From NCBI GenBank assembly GCA_963793275.1, contig CAWBZL010000002.1, forward strand, positions 518,738 to 582,737: a DNA stretch of 64,000 nt. The letters are read 5' to 3'. Each line of letters begins with the position of its first letter. Positions within the stretch are counted from its first letter, which is position 1. A model generated the notes under the pieces. The model did no database searches and was not told the origin of the DNA. It was given only the letters and a program-made list of their open reading frames with translations. This document shows, in pieces, positions 35,476-45,420 of this stretch. The DNA comes from Marinirhabdus sp963793275 (GTDB lineage: Bacteria > Bacteroidota > Bacteroidia > Flavobacteriales > Flavobacteriaceae). Both the position numbers and the translations under genes were made by a program.

Positions 35476-36404
35476 TCATAGTTTTGGTTTTAGAATAAGT
35501 TTATAATTGTTCAACACGGTCACTTTCACACTTCGGTTTTTACGTTTGAGGATTTTTGTGATATCCACCAACTTCAGGAACACTTGGAATATTAATATCG
35601 CCTATAATATCGTCCAGGACTTCCGTTGTTATCTCTGCCCTAAAATTGTTTTCGACATAGATGCCCTCACTACCATCTGTAAATCGAAGGCTTTGAGTTT
35701 AGTGGGATGATGTTTGATATTTTCAATTTCTATTAAAGCACGATTGGGCTGAAAACTTATAAACCCAAAAACGAGTGTGTTTTTTGGCATTTGCTTATCG
35801 TTAATTGTTGCAGCCTTGGTAAGGCGCATTCTTAATCTGGTATTTGCTTTTACTACTTGGTCGCCATCGACAACCACATAGATTGTTTCATCAGTATTAC
35901 CGATAATGGAAATGTCGTTTGGTTTTGGCGAAGCAGCAAAGAACAATTGATGTTCTAAGCCTAATTCTTTGGCTTCAATCTTTTGTTCTCTTTTAATTTC
36001 AGTGGAATCACTTCTTGTACTTTTTTGCGAATTGTTTTTCTTGAACCAAATTCTGATAGGTCAAATCAGAATATTTGAATTTTTCCTGCGGAATAAATGC
36101 TATCCACGATACGTTCTTTTTCACGTTGAGGCAAATCTGCATCATAAAAGCCAAGGGAATCAATCAGTTTTTCATCATAGATGCTCGGTGCATTGTTTTC
36201 ACGTACTTCCTTTAAATCATTGATGGCATCCAGTTTGGAATCGTATTCTTTTTGATTTTCTTCCAAATCGGGTATCAAGGTCTGTTCAAGGTTTTCATTT
36301 TCACTTTCATCATCACCCATAACCATTATAGAGTATGATATCAGGAAAATGAAGATTACTGCCAAAACCGCTGCAAATACTATTTTGTTCTTTTCTACTT
36401 TCAT
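35476..36404 (-). pseudogene. traM: Conjugative transposon TraM, at least four frameshifts
   Basis: The start is placed at the internal ATG 36404 (MKVEKNKIVFAAVLAVIFI), the usual TraM beginning, with one membrane segment. Similarity continues through several frames: ALPQREKERI-like text up to about 36074, YSDLTYQNLVQEK, then EIKREQKIEAKELGLEHQLFFAASPKP, LKAFDLQ at about 35680, DGSEGIYVENNFRAE, and finally SVKVTVLNNYKLIL. The shifts fall near 36074, 36025-36050, 35677 and 35565, at least two of them in A runs. TraM is a VirB10-like core protein; a functional product is unlikely if the sequence is right. Confidence 0.75.
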
Positions 36405-36430
36405 CTGTTGATATTTATTTGTTTTTAAAG

Positions 36431-36463
36431 GCCGATTACCTGCACAACTGCAGATGGGTCGGC
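36431..36463. other. Nested hairpin between traK and traM
   Basis: GCCGA/TCGGC (36431-36435, 36459-36463) encloses CTGCA/TGCAG (36440-36444, 36449-36453). It sits between the traK stop and the preferred traM start and could affect translation or mRNA stability. Confidence 0.5.
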
Positions 36464-37078
36464 TCAATTTTCATTGTTCAGTTTTTTTAAGGTGTTTTCA
36501 AAATAATCGGTTATCAATAATCCGTGTGGATTGTTCGGAAAGTTTCGATTGACCAAAATGAGGTTTCCAGTTGAAACCAGTTCGTAGGTGTCAATTATGG
36601 AACCTCTATTGATTTCAAAAATGGTCGTCGTGGTAAAACTATATGAACCATTATTTTCAATTATTCTTGAATCGATACTCAACACTTTTTGAACCAAGGA
36701 GTATTGTAAGAGTCGATTATAAACACCATCAGCTTTCTTCTGACGATAAAGGTTGTCAATGGAACTGTTACCCAACCAAAGCGCTTTTTCTAAATTGCGT
36801 TCATAGTTGCTCTCATCGATATTGTAGAAATACGTATGGAACAACTCTAAATGCGCCAAAGCTTCAACCCTGAAATTTTCTTTTTGGGTAACGAGTTTTA
36901 GCGGAATGATGCTACCGTCGGTATTGATTGCAAAGGCACTCTTTAGTGCACTTTTATGGGTAGTAAATGCCATCCAAACCGAAAATGTGCTAGCCAAAAA
37001 AGCAAACACTACGACTGCTAAAACGATAAACCTATTCAACTTTAGGACATTGTAAATATTCTTATAAGGTGTTTTCAT
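36464..37078 (-). CDS. traK: Conjugative transposon TraK
   Basis: A 204-residue protein with one N-terminal membrane segment (FIVLAVVVFAFLASTFSVW) and a periplasmic domain of VirB8-like character, including RVEALAHLELFHTYFYNID and a C-terminal LVSTGNLILVNRNFPNNPHG. TraK is an inner-membrane assembly factor of the type IV channel. The frame is intact, unlike its neighbours traM and traI. It starts 12 bases after traJ. Confidence 0.88.
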   Translation of the reverse strand: MKTPYKNIYNVLKLNRFIVLAVVVFAFLASTFSVWMAFTTHKSALKSAFAINTDGSIIPLKLVTQKENFRVEALAHLELFHTYFYNIDESNYERNLEKALWLGNSSIDNLYRQKKADGVYNRLLQYSLVQKVLSIDSRIIENNGSYSFTTTTIFEINRGSIIDTYELVSTGNLILVNRNFPNNPHGLLITDYFENTLKKLNNEN

Positions 37079-37089
37079 TCTGATTTGCT

Positions 37090-37932
37090 TTAGTTGGAAA
37101 ATAATCTTAACGTGAAGGACGTAGCGCGCCTGTATAACTTAAATTTCAGAAAGACGATAAAGCCAACTGAACCAAGTTGTACAACAGGAGCAAAAAAACC
37201 TTCACCTACATCTGTTCCAAAAAGGTTATTCCAAAAGTTTGTGTTGATTTCTGTGTATAGTGCATTAACAAATACGTTGACCAAAAAGAAGGCTGGCACG
37301 AGCATATATACCGCTGCATACAATTTGAAAAAATTATAGGCGAGGGAACGGAATTTCTCAAATACAGCTAAACTGATGACCAATGGAAAAAATGCCTGCA
37401 TAATGCCCAAAAGGAAGAATCGTTCTGCCAAAAAGAGCGGATAAATAAACAGGTCTAAAATCCATAGGATGATACCAATGATAAAGGCAAATATTTTGAA
37501 CCCGTAAAGTGGTGTTACCAAAGCTTCATAAAGCAATGTCATTGCATTTTTTGCAGCGTCAATTAAATTTACATCTTCCTCTATTGGAATGTCCTGCATT
37601 TGCAAAGGCAATAAAGCTGGTGCAGTCCCTCGATATTGTGCTTCTATAGAAACCAAGATACTATCGAAAAAACCTAACACTTGTGTCGAGAAAATGACCA
37701 AAAGGACTATGGCAAAATTCTTGGCCAATTCGCCTGGACTCAATCCCCAAGTGTACCCGTCCTTATCTGCAATACCTTCATTGTATTTTTTAAGGATATT
37801 TACCAGAAAAAACAGAACAGCAAGTGTTTTCATTCCTGCAATAGTATATTGCGAGAAGCTGCTGTTCTGTATGGTCTGGAAAACCGTATCTATATATTCC
37901 AATCCAATCCCTAAAATGATGGTTGCGGTCAT
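37090..37932 (-). CDS. traJ: Conjugative transposon TraJ
   Basis: A 280-residue polytopic membrane protein with about six predicted segments and the TraJ landmarks SPGELAKNFAIVLLVI, ILDLFIYPLFLAERFFLLGIMQAFFP and FKLYAAVYMLVPAFFLVN. It is comparable to VirB6, which forms the inner-membrane part of the channel. The frame is intact. It begins 3 bases after the traI remnant. Confidence 0.88.
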   Translation of the reverse strand: MTATIILGIGLEYIDTVFQTIQNSSFSQYTIAGMKTLAVLFFLVNILKKYNEGIADKDGYTWGLSPGELAKNFAIVLLVIFSTQVLGFFDSILVSIEAQYRGTAPALLPLQMQDIPIEEDVNLIDAAKNAMTLLYEALVTPLYGFKIFAFIIGIILWILDLFIYPLFLAERFFLLGIMQAFFPLVISLAVFEKFRSLAYNFFKLYAAVYMLVPAFFLVNVFVNALYTEINTNFWNNLFGTDVGEGFFAPVVQLGSVGFIVFLKFKLYRRATSFTLRLFSN

Positions 37933-37934
37933 CT

Positions 37935-38518
37935 TTAATATTCGGTTTCGCGGTTATTTATTTTATCCTGCATTTTTCTGAAGGAAATAATATCCTTGTA
38001 TCGTTTGGTTTTGGCTTTGACGTTAGAAACCATTTCCTTTGATTCCAGTTCTTTTTGTTTAAGAATTTCAGCTCGTTCAGCATCGCTCATTTTTAGATAA
38101 TCGCTGGATAGGATTTCGTCTATGAAATCCATCGTGTCCAGTGAGTTTTGGACTATGGCATCGAATGATTCCACAACTCTGCTAACTTCGTCTGGCTTGA
38201 TGTAAGGCGAGTTCAAAATATCCTGTAAATCGTTTTGCATCATATTGATAAGGCGTTGATTATTTTGTCGCAATTTCTTGAACAGCATTTAGTTGTTGCA
38301 CAACACTTGATACCTTCTCAATGCTTTCCTTTGCATCTTTTAGGAATTTTACAGACTTAATCATTTGAGCTGTCTGTTTACCTGATTCTATAGAGTTGTT
38401 TTACCAAACTGATAAAATTGGTGTTGTCATAAGTGGGCATTCCCTGTGCAGTAGCATTACCCGACATAAATAAGGTCAGGGCTACTGTCATTACTAAAAT
38501 TTTGATTTTTGTCTTCAT
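37935..38518 (-). pseudogene. traI: Conjugative transposon TraI (DUF4141), two frameshifts
   Basis: ATG 38518 opens a signal peptide (MKTKIKILVMTVALTLFMSG) and the DUF4141 N-terminus up to NFISLVKQL. One extra base near 38388-38395 moves ESGKQTAQMIKSVKFLKDAKE and the VVQQLNAVQEIA stretch to a second frame. Another, in the TTTT run at 38263-38266, moves NNQRLINMMQNDLQDILN and the rest to a third. TraI is a VirB5-like exported component. The intact product would be about 193 residues. Confidence 0.75.
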
Positions 38519-38522
38519 AATA

Positions 38523-40928
38523 TTATGTTTTAGATGTGAATTGAATTATTGCTTTTTGCATATCGTGATGCTCATTGTAGAGCTTCATTATTTCTTCGTT
38601 TTCCTGACCATCGGTTAAGTAAGCCGCATAGACTTCCTTCGGAACTTCAAGACGGAATATGTTACTTTCCCTACCTATTTTGATAAACATTTCGGTGTAC
38701 TTCCGTGGTCCGGAAAGATTGTTTTTGATGGACTTTAATTGGTTTAAATCGTGGCTGGAAAGGTTGAGTCTTTTGACCAATTCGTCATAGCCTTTTTCAT
38801 TGTTAAGGCTGTAAATGACCTGCGTGTTTTCAAGATATACTCGCTGAAGTTGAATTGTTAGGCAATTGATTAATGGATTGAAGAATAATCCCAATCGCAC
38901 CGTTTTGTTTACGTATGGCTTGATAGTAGAATTCTACGCTTTCCAGAACATTTTCAAACTTCAGTTGCTTGGCAAACTCGTCGAAAAGGATGATACCTTT
39001 TTCAGCACGGTTTTTCCAAATAGTTCTTTGGATGGCTGACTTTATCAGCTTCAACATTACAGACAAGATTTCCTTATTGTCCTTTACTTCATCCAGTTCA
39101 AAAACTATCAAGCGTTTGTCCTCGATTTTATACGTCTGGTCTTCGCTCACTTCAAAAAGGAAACTATATAGACCATCACCGACATACTCGGACATTACGT
39201 GCAAAAAACTCGTGACGTTAAAGTAGTCGGGATGGATTTTTAAGGTGTCCAGAAGGTCTTTCTGATTCCTTTCTATAAAGCTGTAAAAACCATCTAAAGA
39301 GTGATTTTCTGGAATGTACTATCGTAATAATGACGCAGTATCTTTTTGACCGAAACTGATTGAGCTTTTGTAACTTTTAAATCTGAAGCAAACAGTTCGA
39401 ATAGGAAAACGGATAAATCTTCCAAACGTTCTGGAGTGAGGTCATCTTGATGACTAATGTAAAATGGATTGATGCCCAAGTTCTTCCCGCTTTCATAACG
39501 AAGTACTGTATATTTTTCAGGATAGAGTTTAGCAAACTTGGTGTATGAGCCACCCAAGTCGATAATAACGAGACGAACACCACTTTCAAAATATTGGCGC
39601 AGGATGTTATTGGCCAAAAAGGATTTGCCTTCGCCTGTTGGCGCAAAAATGGCAAAGTTTCTTGCCTTGATGCGTTTCTTCTTTTCATCCCAAACATCCT
39701 TCAGGACAGGAATGTTATGTTCACGGTCATTAAAGATGATTCCGGTGTTATCAGATTTATAGTTTGTATTGTTGATGAACAGGCAAAGTGCGTGCTTCAA
39801 ATCTGTCACATACAAATCATTATTTGAGAAGTTGGAAGAGAAACAGCAGTAACTATTTAGGATGTAATTCTTACGTTCTTCGCCTCTTGGATAATACGGG
39901 ATGATATCCAATTCCTTAAATTCGGTCTTTATTTTTGAGGTTATCTTGTCGAGCTCTTTGCCTTCTTTTGCCCAATACACAATATTGAGATGACCACGTA
40001 TAATCCGTGCATTGTCATCCGCATTGATTTGGTCTAGAATGTGCTGAATTTTGCCTAGTACCACTTTGTTTTGAGAACCAAAATTGGAACTCTTGTTCAG
40101 TTCCTCAATCTTCTTGTCGAGCAGCTTGCGCCACTTTTGTTTATCATCGAGATAGATTATCTGGTTGACGATATGATTTTCATTAAGCGTAAGCCCAAGA
40201 CCATCAATAAACCCTTGATGAAACACAAAATCATCTGATGTGAATTTCTCATTGGTTTTGCTACTCTGTACACTTTCGCCAAAGCACAGTTCGCTATTGA
40301 TGGCAAGGGCATCAAAATGGTTTTCGCCAATATTGACGCTTTTCTTTTCCAGTATTATGTCAGTATCAAAGCCTTCGTTGAATCCATTGAAATAGGAACT
40401 AGTGAGCTTCTGAATCTCTTCCGCTTTAAGCGGAAGGAACGCCATTTTTCTGCTATTGTTTATAAAGGAAACAGAGTCGCTTACCGAATTGACGAAGCTT
40501 TTGATATTGTCATCCAGTTCTTGTACAATTCCTTTTGAAACCTTTCGGAAGGGATTGACGTATTTTGGATTGTTGAGGGCCTTGTTTTTGGTCAGGATGA
40601 AGAACAGATAACATTTATGCTCTATGTGTGTACGGCCTTTAAAATGTTCGTGGGTTGCTTTTTCTAAAAAGGTTTTATTCGGAAGCTGTTCCGAGGAATA
40701 GGATTTTTTCAGGTAGATATCCTGTTTGTGAACCACTGTTCCAACAGGCAAAGATTTTAAAGCCTGAAACCAAGCACCGTGCATATCTTCAAAATCCTTT
40801 TCGGACAAAGAATAGATTTCGGGTAGGTTTCCTTCAAAACATAATACCACATTGCCATTATTGGCAAATACGATATTATCTTGAATATCCGTAATGGGTT
40901 GATATGCCGAAAGATTAATCTTGTTCAT
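38523..40928 (-). pseudogene. traG: Conjugation ATPase TraG (VirB4-like), two frameshifts
   Basis: The first 544 codons from ATG 40928 carry the VirB4/TraG start and the P-loop APTGEGKS near residue 427, plus LVIIDLGGSYTK. A missing base in the TTTT run at 39304-39307 (QKNHSLDGFYSF is expected) shifts the frame. HVMSEYVGDGLYSFLFEV, the Walker B region GIILFDEFAKQLKF and RKQNGAIGIILQSINQLP follow in the second frame. An extra base near 38842 separates the last 100 codons. Without these shifts the protein would be about 801 residues, the normal length. TraG powers channel assembly, so its loss would abolish self-transfer. Confidence 0.8.
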
Positions 40929-41199
40929 AATCGAAGCCTGAATTTCTTTTGTTACTGATGATTTGTGGAAATGCTTTTGCCATTTGGAAAAGCTGCGGAT
41001 TGTGGTTTATTCGAGTCAAGGCGACATATAATGCAGCATTGAATACCAGTACACCTATTATTATCCCAAAGCTGAAAGAGAAGATGATGATGAGCAAGGA
41101 AGCCAAAACGGAAACCATCATTAAGGCAAACAGGGAAATGGGCAGCCCAAAAATGACCGCCCTTTTCCTGATGTTTTTATAGACCTCAAACTTCTTCAT
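40915..41199 (-). CDS. traF: Conjugative transposon TraF (DUF4133)
   Basis: A 94-residue protein with two membrane segments (residues 18-34 and 39-60) and a KNIRKRAVIFGLPI N-terminus typical of DUF4133, a VirB3-like inner-membrane component. It overlaps traG by 14 bases and follows traE after two bases, so the operon is tightly packed. The frame is intact. Confidence 0.85.
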   Translation of the reverse strand: MKKFEVYKNIRKRAVIFGLPISLFALMMVSVLASLLIIIFSFSFGIIIGVLVFNAALYVALTRINHNPQLFQMAKAFPQIISNKRNSGFDYEQD

Positions 41200-41201
41200 C
41201 G

Positions 41202-41489
41202 TTATACAACAATTCCTATGAGGTAAGTAAATATGCCTACGACTGCACCTGCAATCAATACAAATACTAAAACTCGGGTAATCCCCTTTTTTAAATCTGC
41301 ATTTTCCCCAAAAAAATGTCCTGCGTTGAACAGGAAACCTACAAGGAAGATTACACCGAGTAGTATTGGAAAAATAATTCGGATAGTGTCGCCCACATCG
41401 TTAACTGAATCTTCTATGCCACCAATTTGAGCAAAAAGCGAAGTGGATAAGAGCGAAAGAATGGATGCTAAATAGTGTGATTTTTTCAT
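41202..41489 (-). CDS. traE: Conjugative transposon TraE (DUF4134)
   Basis: A 95-residue protein with a signal peptide (LLSTSLFAQ) and two hydrophobic helices (TIRIIFPILLGVIFLVGFL and VLVFVLIAGAVVGIFTYLIG), as in DUF4134, the VirB2/pilin-like subunit. It is the first gene of the leftward operon; the divergent amidase gene starts 190 bases away, so the promoter should lie in 41490-41678. Confidence 0.87.
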   Translation of the reverse strand: MKKSHYLASILSLLSTSLFAQIGGIEDSVNDVGDTIRIIFPILLGVIFLVGFLFNAGHFFGENADLKKGITRVLVFVLIAGAVVGIFTYLIGIVV

Positions 41490-41678
41490 AACGGAAAAGT
41501 TTAAATTTTTAGTTCATTTTCGTTATTGGAAATTTACATATATTTGAACATAAATAACTGATAATCAAATATTTGTGAATAAAATATTATTTGATTTAGT
41601 TTGAATTCCGTTGTTATTATTTAGCATCAAATTCTATGGATTTTTGCAAGGAGGTTGTTGATAACCTGAAAATTGAAA

Positions 41679-42311
41679 ATGAAAAAAGTGCTCAAAAACG
41701 TCAGTTTTGTGTTTTTGCTCTCAAAAATGCGCATCATTTTTGGGCAGGAAATTTCTACTCAAAAACAAATTGTAATTGATGTTGGACACGGTGGAAAAGA
41801 TTCTGGTGCTATTGGAATAAATGGCGTCAAAGAAAAGGATGTTGTACTGGATATTGCATTGGAACTTTTGAAGCTCAATGAACAGTCTAAAAATCCAATG
41901 GATATTTACTTGACGAGATATAGCGATACGCTTATTTCTTTAACCGATAGAAGCAAATTGTCCAAAGTTTTGGAAGCAGATGTATTTATTTCGTTGCATT
42001 CCAATCATTCCGATAATCCGAACGCTAGAGGAGTGGAAGTATATGTAGCAAAAGCTAATTCACAATATACAAAAGATGCCACTTGGTTAGCTTTTCAATT
42101 GCAAGCTGTGCTTAATAAAGAATTGGGTTTTGAAAGTAGGGGTGTGAAGTTTGCAAATTTTCAAGTTCTACGGGAAACGGTTGGATATTGTCCCTCTGTC
42201 CTTTTTGAATTGGGGTTTTTGAGTAATATAGATGAAGGCAGCTATATTTCAGATTTCATAAATATTCAGCGCATCGCATTATCCATTCTGTTATCCATTC
42301 AAAATCATTAG
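41679..42311 (+). CDS. N-acetylmuramoyl-L-alanine amidase
   Basis: The start is ATG 41679; an in-frame TTG two codons earlier is less likely. After a signal-like N-terminus the 210-residue protein shows the amidase_3 zinc motifs: IVIDVGHGGKDSGA (His and following Glu in VKEKDVVLDIALEL), FISLHSNHSDN and a late VLFELGFLSN glutamate. It would open peptidoglycan locally for the transfer apparatus. Its position beside traE, divergently transcribed, is common in Bacteroidota elements. Confidence 0.88.
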   Translation: MKKVLKNVSFVFLLSKMRIIFGQEISTQKQIVIDVGHGGKDSGAIGINGVKEKDVVLDIALELLKLNEQSKNPMDIYLTRYSDTLISLTDRSKLSKVLEADVFISLHSNHSDNPNARGVEVYVAKANSQYTKDATWLAFQLQAVLNKELGFESRGVKFANFQVLRETVGYCPSVLFELGFLSNIDEGSYISDFINIQRIALSILLSIQNH

Positions 42312-42315
42312 AATT

Positions 42316-42414
42316 ATGAAAGATATTTTTTTAGAGTTGACCAAAAGCTTGAAAGCTATAATAGAGCAGTTTATTTCAGAAGTGATTTTATTATATAAAT
42401 CTTTCAGAGGTTGA
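42316..42414 (+). CDS. Possible 32-aa peptide downstream of the amidase
   Basis: The frame starts four bases after the amidase stop and encodes MKDIFLELTKSLKAIIEQF and a short tail ending YKSFRG. It has an amphipathic helical pattern but no recognised family. It may be translated from the amidase transcript; support is weak. Confidence 0.3.
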   Translation: MKDIFLELTKSLKAIIEQFISEVILLYKSFRG

Positions 42415-42532
42415 GTTATTCCCTATTATTAAACTCGTAAATCTAGTCTGGATGATAAGTGTTGCTTCTAATTATTTAAATTAAGTTTTGGCAGAATACC
42501 AAATATTTGCCAATGTTTAACTATTACTGCGA

Positions 42533-43195
42533 TTATTTCCTTTTATCCCTAGCCCGCTTATCAAAAGCAATCAAATTAAACAGCTCACGCATTCTGCTTC
42601 GAACACGATTTCCGTAGCGTTCTTCCAGTTCTTCAGCGTTCAGATTAGTGGTGGCGTGGGTTTTAATTTTCTTTTTGGTTTGCAGATATAATTCGTAACG
42701 AGACAAGAGCACTTCGCCCATTACGTTCAGATCCTTGCCATAAAACCTTCCAGCAGGCTCGACGCCTAAATCATCAAAGCAGAAAAATTTTGTATTACCA
42801 TATTCCTCGATAGTCTTAAATCCCAAGTGATTAAAACTAAACGCTACATTTCGGCAGGGAATCATTTCATATGGTCGTTGCATTGGCACAATGTATCGCA
42901 GTAGTTTCATCAAAGTGGTCTTTCCACACCCTACAGGCCCTGAAAGAAGTATGCCCTTGTCAGGATCGATATCATCTTTCAGACAATTTTCTTCATCATT
43001 GATGAAATAATGGCATAGTTTGCGGATGATAACCGTGTCCTCATCATAGATTCTAAATTGTTTGCCAAAGAGCAACTTTCCCTTTGCATCCAAGTAAATC
43101 AAGATTTTGTCAAAATCGTAGAGAACGCTTTTACCATCAAACTTTCCGAGCGAGTATTCCACGCCACCTTCGGTAATTTTAGAGGGGTTGTCCAT
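42533..43195 (-). CDS. DnaC-like ATPase of the element replication module
   Basis: The start is set at MDNPSKITEGGVEY (43195); an upstream extension to 43423 overlaps the previous gene in another frame and has no similarity. The 220-residue protein has Walker A LSGPVGCGKTTL and Walker B FFCFDDLGVEP, followed by a sensor segment (HATTNLNAEELEERYGNRVRSRM) typical of DnaC/IstB-type helicase loaders. The overlap of 17 bases with the upstream gene suggests coupled translation. It probably loads helicase during replication of the excised circle. Confidence 0.8.
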   Translation of the reverse strand: MDNPSKITEGGVEYSLGKFDGKSVLYDFDKILIYLDAKGKLLFGKQFRIYDEDTVIIRKLCHYFINDEENCLKDDIDPDKGILLSGPVGCGKTTLMKLLRYIVPMQRPYEMIPCRNVAFSFNHLGFKTIEEYGNTKFFCFDDLGVEPAGRFYGKDLNVMGEVLLSRYELYLQTKKKIKTHATTNLNAEELEERYGNRVRSRMRELFNLIAFDKRARDKRK

Positions 43196-43931
43196 AATCT
43201 TTGTTTTTAGTGGTTCGCAAGTTGTCCTTGATTTGGGACGGTTGTTTTTTGTTTGGTTTGTTTTCCTCGGTATATAGCTCTGTTCTGTCCATCCAGTTCG
43301 TGGCCAAAGCACGCCAATCTCTAATTTCATTTCCATCACTCGTTTTCCAGTTCCGAGTTTCGTAATGCTCGAAGAATTTTTTTCCTTCATCGGCAATAAA
43401 ACCTTTTTCAATAAAAAAATCAATAACGACCTGCCAGCCCTTTGGTTGTTTTATATTGTTTATTTGTTTGGTATTGTTTATAGTAGATACCAATGCTTGT
43501 CCACTGGTGGGATGGTGCAAGTCCACAACTTGTCCATTTTTGGGATGGTGGTGTCCCTCAAGCGGTACAACTCTGGGATGGTACTGTTCCGCAAGTTGTT
43601 CTAATATGGGATTGTACTGTCCCGAAACAGGTTCATCACTAGTCCCAATTATGGACATCTTGATTTTACTGCCCTTGTATGGATTGTTGGATGGGAAATA
43701 GCATAGGTAAAGCCACGAGTCTAAATTTGTAACGCATCGATGATACGTAGATTTTGAGCCTATTTTGGCAGCTCGCATCAAATCCCTTCGATTCACATAA
43801 AATTCATCTGCAAACCGACTACTATTCCATTCCTGAAATAGCGCCATATAAAGGGTTATGTGCGTGGGATTTAGGCGGTCATCGAAATAGAATTTTTCAA
43901 ATGCCGCATTAAGTAGCTTTATGTAGTTCAT
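43179..43931 (-). CDS. Replication-associated winged-helix protein
   Basis: A 250-residue protein with an N-terminal winged-helix-like part (THITLYMALFQEWNSSRF, then RRDLMRAAKIGSKSTYHRCV) followed by a low-complexity linker rich in His and Pro and a C-terminal KGWQVVIDFFIEKGF...KFFEHYETRNWKTSDG segment, as in primosome or DnaD-like proteins. Upstream of the DnaC-like ATPase it is probably the initiator or helicase-loading partner. The exact family was not identified. Confidence 0.6.
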   Translation of the reverse strand: MNYIKLLNAAFEKFYFDDRLNPTHITLYMALFQEWNSSRFADEFYVNRRDLMRAAKIGSKSTYHRCVTNLDSWLYLCYFPSNNPYKGSKIKMSIIGTSDEPVSGQYNPILEQLAEQYHPRVVPLEGHHHPKNGQVVDLHHPTSGQALVSTINNTKQINNIKQPKGWQVVIDFFIEKGFIADEGKKFFEHYETRNWKTSDGNEIRDWRALATNWMDRTELYTEENKPNKKQPSQIKDNLRTTKNKDYGQPL

Positions 43932-43934
43932 CGC

Positions 43935-44219
43935 TTAAGAATTTAAACCGTGCTGTACACGATTTGATGTCATCACGCCTTGAATTTCCTCGGCATCGTA
44001 GTAGATAATACCCCCAACTTTTGTGTATGGCAATGTTCCGTTTATGCGAAGATTCTGTAATGTCCCTGGACTGACTTGAAGCAAATCCATTACTTCGGAA
44101 GATTTTAGATATTTCTTAAGTTTTCCAGTTGCTTGTTTAGATAGAAGATTCTTAATGTCATCAAGCAATTCCATTTTGAATTCTCGAAGGTCGTCGGTGG
44201 TAATAATATTTGCTGGCAT
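43935..44219 (-). CDS. Helix-turn-helix (excisionase-like) DNA-binding protein
   Basis: A 94-residue protein with a MerR/excisionase-type helix-turn-helix near its C-terminus (KSSEVMDLLQVSPGTLQNLRINGTLPYTKVGG, then YDAEEIQ). On Bacteroidota elements such genes often precede the replication genes and control excision or replication. It lies 3 bases before the winged-helix gene, forming a three-gene leftward operon. Confidence 0.8.
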   Translation of the reverse strand: MPANIITTDDLREFKMELLDDIKNLLSKQATGKLKKYLKSSEVMDLLQVSPGTLQNLRINGTLPYTKVGGIIYYDAEEIQGVMTSNRVQHGLNS

Positions 44220-44512
44220 AATAGAACGATTTTAAAGAAAGGGACTATCGTTTCGATTTCAACTAATTTGATAGCCCCTGATCTGATTTGACTTTCGTTC
44301 TACAAATTTGGGATGGTTTATTGGATTTTAATCCCAAGTTGCACCCAAGTAGGGTGTTTTTATTTGTTCATTTTCAATGGTTTAGATTAGTTCTATTTGG
44401 GGTTTGTTCTTTAAATCATCTATACCAAATGACGATAAATAAAATTAATTTTACTTTTTCCCAAGTTCAACCCAACTTGGGAAAAATTTTAACGTTTTGA
44501 ATTTTAAAAAAA
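44220..44512. other. Intergenic region with one hairpin
   Basis: No convincing gene. CCCAAGTT (44460-44467) pairs with AACTTGGG (44474-44481) in an 8-bp stem; a related GGATTTTAATCCCAAGTTG segment lies upstream at about 44333. The gap probably holds the promoter of the excisionase operon and the end of rteC transcription. Confidence 0.5.
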
Positions 44513-45364
44513 TTATCCGTCCGTTTCTTCCATTCGCCTTAAAAGTGTTGATTTTAGTCTATCGATAAACTTGGTTTGGTCAATTTTTCGTTCTCTAATT
44601 TCTAGAAAAGTTCTATATACATTTCCGAGTTTGAGTTCAAATATATCCTCACAAGCTGAAGCCATTTCTTTAATGCCAGCGGTACCACTTTTTATTGCCC
44701 CAGATGCCTGTAAGGCATAAATCAATTCAATGAGGTCTGTTTTTGAGGCTGTCCAACCAAGTCGCTCACCATTTGATAAAGTGTTCAATTTATTGGGTTT
44801 ACTGTAGGAGAGGTCTCTTAAATAACTTAATTCCCCAACGTAGTGGCTAATTAGAAGGTCATATGCCATAATTTTTGCAATAGCGCTATCGTGGCTTGTA
44901 GAAAATTCTGCATCAGTATAAAAGTGTGATGTGTCAGAAACCAAGCTAATTTTGTCGTGTCCGCGTAAAAAATAAAATTCATCTAAAAGTTCAGAATCCT
45001 CTCTGTAATATTTGATAAAGTCTATATTTCGTCTATTGCTTTCTTGAAGCCTATTTATTTCTGAATCTATAAATTCTTCTTGGGATTTTATTGTTCCCGC
45101 AGGCCTATTTATTAAAAAATTATAGAGTTGGGCATAAAATTTTAATCTGCTGTAGATGTAAGGCTTATGTTTTTTAAAGAATATTATTTCGTTCTGTTGA
45201 TCCACGAATTCATTTTCCCTAACACATATTCGTAACTTTTGTAAATATCGTCTTGAAATGGAAATACCTTTTTCAACATTATTGAAATCGCCAAGGTTAG
45301 ATTCCTCAACTATTTTTATTTCCTCTTTATAATTGTCTAGTATTATATGAATTAGCTTGTGCAT
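44513..45364 (-). CDS. RteC-like regulator
   Basis: A 283-residue protein with the RteC C-terminal pattern: LGWTASKTDLIELIYALQASGA, then GIKEMASACEDIFELKLGNVYRTFLEIRERK and FIDRLKSTLLRRME. The N-terminal 150 residues are helical. In Bacteroides conjugative transposons RteC promotes excision by regulating the excision genes; this copy may do the same here. It is monocistronic in a gap between the replication module and the metal cargo. Confidence 0.82.
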   Translation of the reverse strand: MHKLIHIILDNYKEEIKIVEESNLGDFNNVEKGISISRRYLQKLRICVRENEFVDQQNEIIFFKKHKPYIYSRLKFYAQLYNFLINRPAGTIKSQEEFIDSEINRLQESNRRNIDFIKYYREDSELLDEFYFLRGHDKISLVSDTSHFYTDAEFSTSHDSAIAKIMAYDLLISHYVGELSYLRDLSYSKPNKLNTLSNGERLGWTASKTDLIELIYALQASGAIKSGTAGIKEMASACEDIFELKLGNVYRTFLEIRERKIDQTKFIDRLKSTLLRRMEETDG

Positions 45365-45420
45365 AGTATTATTGGGGCTTTGGATTTGGGTTAAACATCT
45401 ATAAGTAATACGTATGTATT

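Noticed and set aside
43196..43423. N-terminal extension of the DnaC-like ATPase
   Set aside because: The extra codons overlap the preceding gene in a different frame and show no similarity; the internal ATG at 43195 gives the family-typical start.
44288..44500. 70-codon plus frame between the excisionase and rteC genes
   Set aside because: Its composition is unlike a protein (Phe/Leu-rich from AT-rich DNA) and it contains the palindromic hairpin near 44470.
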